Shown here: positions 59,726-64,000 of the stretch, in pieces
How positions within the stretch are numbered: position 1 is the stretch's first letter
Layout of the letters: each line of letters begins with the position of its first letter
NCBI GenBank assembly: GCA_963978895.1
Contig: OZ022247.1
Span: 14,963,312 to 15,027,311 of the forward strand
DNA length: 64,000 bases
Direction: 5' to 3'
Origin: Erpobdella octoculata
Taxonomy: Eukaryota > Annelida > Clitellata > Hirudinida > Erpobdellidae
Translations under genes and position numbers: made by a program
The notes under the pieces: generated by a model
The model's input: the letters and a program-made list of their open reading frames with translations, nothing else
Told to the model about the DNA's origin: nothing
Databases searched by the model: none

Positions 59726-62013
59726 AGTCTTTCATATAATCACTCAAAACATCTTGACCAGTCGCACAACTAAAATTGTCAAGAACGCTATACCCTTCAT
59801 GATGAGGGGGGTCACAAACATCATTGACACTCAGCAAATCAACTTTACAATCAACACATTCAACAAATGCATCATCTCCTTCATCATCAACTTCTTTCGA
59901 AGCAACACCCGACGAAGCTAATACAATGCAACTATTCTCACTGTAATCTGTGTCAACAATATCATGACAGGAGTCATCATCCACATCTTCAACACTCCGG
60001 TATACAACTTCACTTTCAACACGCCCAACAAATTTATTACCAACATCAACGTCATTAGAAGTGTTACATGACAAAGCCATTTCATCATGACTAATGTCAC
60101 AGCCATTTGTCTCAACAACATAAGCATGAAATACTACAATCCCTCCGTGCACCACCAACAGCAGTTGACGACCCAAAGAGACTCAAAATATTATTAAAGG
60201 ATTGGAATTGTTTATTGATAAATGGTTTATAAATAGTAATAGCCAATGCCTCTTTTACATAAAGTCTGAATGGCATAGTTTCCCTAAGAAGAATAGACGT
60301 GTTTTTAACAAGAAATTTATGTGTAGGCTTATATGAGTGGGCATTAAGCAAGTGTTCCATTATTGCACCGTGTTGAATATGCATGGTTAAACGCCTTGAA
60401 AATGTGGTTCTGGTGTTACCAATATAGCTTTCCACCTGACAGTGTGGAAAAGGACAAGTAAATCGATACACCAAAATTGTTTGTGCTGTGTCAATAGGAG
60501 TAGGAGCCAAATTATTACGCATCACAAGTTGACATGTTTTTTTTATTTTTATAATAAATATGAAAGTTAAGAGATTTTTGTCATCAAGAACAGTTACATT
60601 ATTAAATACAATATTTTTCAATATTTTTTCTTCAGTTTTTTAATTATTTGTCATTTGATTACAGTAGTATAAAGAAAGAACATCAGAAGCATTTTGTTGT
60701 TTTCTAACGACTTCTTTACTAGAATTTGTTTGAGTACAAATGTTGTTCACAAACTTTGCAATCGTATTATCAATAAGACGATTTGGATAATTATTGTTCA
60801 CGAGTAACTGTTTAATCCGCTGGACCTCAACATGAAATTCGGTCCAGTTTTCAGATAACTTATAAGCTCTACAGAGATATTTATTAATTACACTTAATTT
60901 ATACCGGTCCGGGCAATCACTATAATAATTAAGGCAAGAGTTGGTACTATTCGGTTTAGTATAAACTTTACATGACAACTTAGATTTGGTAAGGGTAATT
61001 AACGTGTCAAGAAAAGAAAATTGGCAGTTATCAAGTACTCATTCGTACGTGAAATTAAGCTTAGAATTGGCAATAAGTTTATCTTTCAAAGCCATCAATT
61101 CGTCTTCACTATTTATCACAACGAAAATATCATCAACATATCGACAATACAGCACTGGCTTCGGATATTTCTGCTTTTGAAATACATTAGCCTCAAGATC
61201 ACCCATATGAAAACTTGCAAATGCTGGCCCCAACGGCGAACCCATTGCCACGCCATTTTTTTGTAAATATAAAGTACCATCAGGAGCGCGAAACGGGGAC
61301 TCCGTGGTGCATATATACAATAATTTTCTTAAAACATCACAAGAAATATCAGGCGGTGACAAATCCGGATGAGAGTATATGTATACTCTCAAATTACAAA
61401 TTACGTCGATTGTATCGTTAACCGTAACGTTCGTAAAAAGACTCTCAACATCCAAAGAAGCCACTAGAGCAGTACTTGAGAAAGTTTGACTATGTATCAA
61501 AACGACAAATTCATATGAAGATCTCAAACTGTACGTAGATGGACAGTATGGAGATATAAGTTTATTGATAATTTTAGCAATATTGTAAGTAACAGTAGGG
61601 CATTGCGAAATAATTGGCCTTAATGGGATATCCTGTTTGTGTATCTTTACATTGCCGTAAATGTAACCAAGTTTAAAATCACCAATTATTTTAGAAAAGA
61701 TTTTGTTATTACTACCAAGAGAAGTTATTTATTTATTTATACGTAATTTAATATTATTAGTTGTGTCACGGGTTATCTTGATGAACTTAGTTGAATCGGA
61801 CAAAATATTATTAATTTGCTTAAAATAAAATGCACGATCTAATATAACATATGTAACAAACTTGTCAGCTCGTCGAATAATAATATCATCATTATTCTTA
61901 AGCTGCTTAGCTGCATCCTTCAAGTGTTTTGGTAAACCAGCTGCATGCGGAGTATTACGATGCTTATAGCCTTCAGCTTGCAACAACGGTTTTAAACGTC
62001 TAGAAACATTCAC
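59681..62013 (-). pseudogene. Penelope-like element 2 pol (RT + GIY-YIG), three stops
   Basis: Minus-strand PLE. Seen in one frame: DDIIIRRADKFVTYVILD, YIYGNVKIHKQDIPLRPIIS, ASLDVESLFTNVTV, GVAMGSPLGPAFASF, the catalytic LYCRYVDDIFVV, then ILVYRFTCPFPHC, ESYIGNTRTTFSRRLTMHIQ and KEALAITIYKPFINKQF. Only three stops interrupt (61,729, 61,039, 60,640). A frameshift near 60,180 leads to an acidic Asp/Ser/Val-rich tail; a second shift near 59,710 reaches the family terminus SDNITVKR-stop at 59,681. No N-terminal motif is attached at 62,013 because the upstream part is lost in a TA tract (62,048). Confidence 0.9.
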
Positions 62014-62041
62014 AAGACCATCACATTTATATAATATATAA

Positions 62042-62047
<6 letters not shown>

Positions 62048-62082
<35 letters not shown>

Positions 62083-62092
62083 TATATATATA
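62048..62092. repeat. (TA)n microsatellite
   Basis: Interrupts PLE2 between its terminal repeat and its coding region. Confidence 0.9.
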
Positions 62093-62095
62093 TAA

Positions 62096-62790
62096 CAATA
62101 AATTAAATATTATAAAAGTTGAAAGAGAAGAGTTAAAAATCAGAAATATTTATGTTTAGACGCAGACATTGAAACCTACGCTGAATCAACTTTCACTTAA
62201 TAAATTATTACGGTTATTGATGAATAGAAGACACTAAAATTTAATTTGAAACACCAGAAAAAAACGACAATATTAAATCAGCTAAAAAGAGCGAAACTCA
62301 CTTTAAAACTAAATAAAGTCCGATGAAAAGTGACCCAACAAAATCAACGATATTTCTTCCAATAATTTAGAACCAAATAAGTAATTAAAATACAGGAAAG
62401 GCAAACTAAAACACGTTAAACTTTCGATAGGGTAAAAACGTAACTATGCTGAGCGGCGTCGTACGACTTGTGAACAACATAAACAACGACAAGGACGGGC
62501 AGAAAAGTATTGGCAGTAACATAGAGTAAGAAAAGCTATTGTACACGGCTGGACAGTAATTAGCGCCGTCGCCGCTTATTAATACTATCATTGTGAGATG
62601 CTCAGAAGTAGTATTCGCACCACTGAGCCCCACACCATCCTCGCGTCCAGTCCGAACGTCATGATGTTCAACTGGAACGCAAGCGTCAAGTTGCCCGAAG
62701 GTCAAAGCATTGTCTTCATCGCCGAACAAGCCATGAGACAACAATAGAAGATTGCTTAAGTGGTCAAATGGTTTAATAGAGCCTGTTAAA
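62096..62790 (-). repeat. PLE2 5' terminal repeat (pLTR-like)
   Basis: Inverted homologue of 55,504-56,075. The hammerhead position falls in the TA tract at 62,048-62,092 and is lost. At 62,771-62,795 a TTTAATAGAGCCTG block (PLE N-terminal codons FNRAC) lies on the opposite strand, so the end is rearranged. Confidence 0.65.
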
Positions 62791-62810
62791 AAGAATATAT
62801 ATATGTATAT

Positions 62811-63015
62811 ATATTAGCTGACCCAGCAAACGTTGTTTTGCATTTTAAATTATTTTGTTTTTTATTAAAAGTTTAATGTACAAAATTATGTATTGCCACA
62901 CCCGGAGTTTTAAGAGGTTTTTCTATTGTTTTGTTTTGCTCCTCTTTTTTCCGCCTTGCACTCTCGCTACCGAGTGAGGTCAGTGAAGTCAAAGGTGGAA
63001 ATTTATGCTGAAAGG

Positions 63016-63018
<3 letters not shown>
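62811..63018. other. Unassigned fragment
   Basis: Starts CTGACCCAGCAAACGTTG, a type of sequence seen at ends of small dispersed repeats in many animals. I could not assign it. Confidence 0.3.

Positions 63019-63046
<28 letters not shown>
63019..63046. repeat. (TA)n microsatellite
   Basis: Short TA tract at the end of the PLE3 N-terminal fragment. Confidence 0.9.
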
Positions 63047-63048
<2 letters not shown>

Positions 63049-63140
63049 TTTAAATAACTAGGAATCAGATTTTCACGAATGCAAGCTCTATTAAATATAA
63101 CGGCTTATTTCTTATTGCAACACTTTTGAATCAAATTCGT
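63047..63140 (-). pseudogene. PLE3 N-terminal coding fragment
   Basis: Minus strand reads AVIFNRACIRENLIPSYLKN before entering (TA)n; a stop replaces the usual W. It is the most complete version of the motif. Confidence 0.75.
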
Positions 63141-63205
63141 CAGCTGTCTCCATTCTTTTCTTATGTTCAAAACAGTACAAACATTTTGAAAATCTTTATT
63201 TAAAC

Positions 63206-63247
63206 GAGTAGACCGGCCGGTTTCGGCATTCACCATCATCGGTACTC
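63206..63247 (-). ncRNA. Hammerhead-like motif with U4-to-C change
   Basis: Stem I GAGTA/TACTC (extended by AAAC/GTTT), core CCGATGA instead of CTGATGA, extra T, short stem II, GAAA, stem III ACCG/CGGT, cleavage triplet GTC. The core change should abolish cleavage. Confidence 0.72.
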
Positions 63248-63470
63248 AACTGTTTAAATGTAAACAACCTAGACATATATACCAATATTTACGAAGACAG
63301 GAAAGTTTTTTAAATCGAATATACTAGAATTTGTAAATAAAATAACTTAAAATGAACTGAAATGTATAATTAAAATATATACTATAAAACTAAAGAATTA
63401 AAATTTTTTTGTAAATCAGTCTATAAAAAAATATTGTAATCCGATAAAGGCGGAACTATTTAAAACCAAT

Positions 63471-63762
63471 TATGAATCACTGTCTTTTTCGACGCAATGT
63501 AATATCACCACTATTGATCATATGGCAAAACGACATTATAACCGCATTTCCACTGTCAACAACAACTTCATCTTCCCTGCTGCCGTCAGCCTGTGTGACG
63601 GTGACATTAGAAAGGTTATGAATCACTGTCTTTTCCGACGCAATGTAATATTACCACTATTGATTATATGGCAAAACGACATTGTAACCGCATTTCCACT
63701 GTCAACAACCCCTTCATCTCCGCCGCCGCCGTCAGCCTGTGTGACGGTGACATTAGAAAGGT
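63471..63762 (-). repeat. 146-bp tandem duplication at PLE3 C-terminus
   Basis: Unit starts at 63,471 and 63,617. Both copies encode the C-terminal residues NITLRRKRQ-stop (one with a variant), so the protein end is duplicated with its stop. Confidence 0.9.
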
Positions 63763-64000
63763 TCGAAGCAATCTCAGGAACAGAACCACACGCGTCACTA
63801 GAGGGGCCAGAAACAGCAAGTGGCTCGGGCTCATCATCCTTAACTTCATCATCAATGTCACAAACAAGGCCATGCACATTACTGAAGCAATCTCCAAATT
63901 CATCAGAAAGCGGAGGTGGAGATACCTGCGCTGATGGGTGTACGTCTTGTCGTAGTGCCGATAGTGCCTGGTGAACCTCAGATTTCGAACTCTTGACGCA
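63623..64000 (-). pseudogene. PLE3 C-terminal tail (runs off the window)
   Basis: Minus-strand frame with an acidic, Ser/Pro-rich tail (VCDIDDEVKDDEPEPLAVSG, NVTVTQADGGGGDEGVVDS) and the terminus SGNITLRRKRQ-stop. The RT and endonuclease would lie beyond 64,000. The order C-terminus, hammerhead, N-terminal fragment, (TA)n matches the other PLE ends. Confidence 0.72.

Overview
The window looks like heterochromatin-like, transposon-packed intergenic DNA from an invertebrate animal genome; I cannot name the species. The signs are AT-rich sequence, very long (TA)n and other microsatellites, spliced hAT and pogo transposase exons, Penelope-like elements (PLEs), Helitrons, tRNA-like repeats and many degenerate reverse transcriptases. 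There is no bacterial-style operon and no intact host gene. The only coding piece that is not obviously a transposon is a broken matrixin (metalloprotease) exon near 24.3-24.7 kb.

Layout. 0.4-3.3 kb: a PLE (reverse transcriptase plus GIY-YIG) with a hammerhead ribozyme motif downstream. 3.3-6.0 kb: an almost complete hAT transposon. 6-11 kb: hAT fragments, a non-autonomous Helitron and a PLE scrap. 11-14.6 kb: a truncated gypsy pol fused to a truncated Helitron Rep. 14.6-19.4 kb: an internally deleted gypsy element whose 3' LTR region holds an inverted/tandem array of tRNA-like units. 19.4-21.8 kb: a 5'-truncated LINE. 22.2-25 kb: a Helitron, a (GGAT)n tract and the matrixin pseudogene. 25-26.3 kb: a scramble of PLE ends with two hammerhead motifs. 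26.3-54.1 kb: a Russian-doll nest and tandem array. An R2-type LINE is split by a copia element (TSD AAGCC). The copia is split by an element with roughly 400-bp TIRs (TSD 8-9 bp). That element holds a pogo exon, a hAT deletion derivative (TSD AATGTAAT), a Helitron and a 6.9-kb I-type LINE (TSD 13 bp). After the copia, several R2-type LINE copies follow head to tail, separated by (ACAT)n. 54.1-64 kb: more PLE ends, a second tRNA-like array, a perfect 616-bp palindrome carrying two hammerheads, and two PLEs on the minus strand.

Three signals recur and are the main results. (1) Six complete hammerhead-type cores (two of them the identical palindrome pair), two degenerate ones and one half core all lie in PLE ends, and most are followed by the same N-terminal PLE coding motif and then a (TA)n tract. 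(2) Two diverged families of tRNA-like repeats, with 354-bp and 297-bp units in head-to-head plus tandem arrays bounded by (TA)n, share three hairpins whose stems covary while their loops stay constant. This points to a structured, RNA polymerase III-type transcript. (3) The R2-type LINE copies are embedded in (ACAT)n, which suggests a microsatellite-targeting element. All coding calls come from reading motifs by eye; no database search was run.
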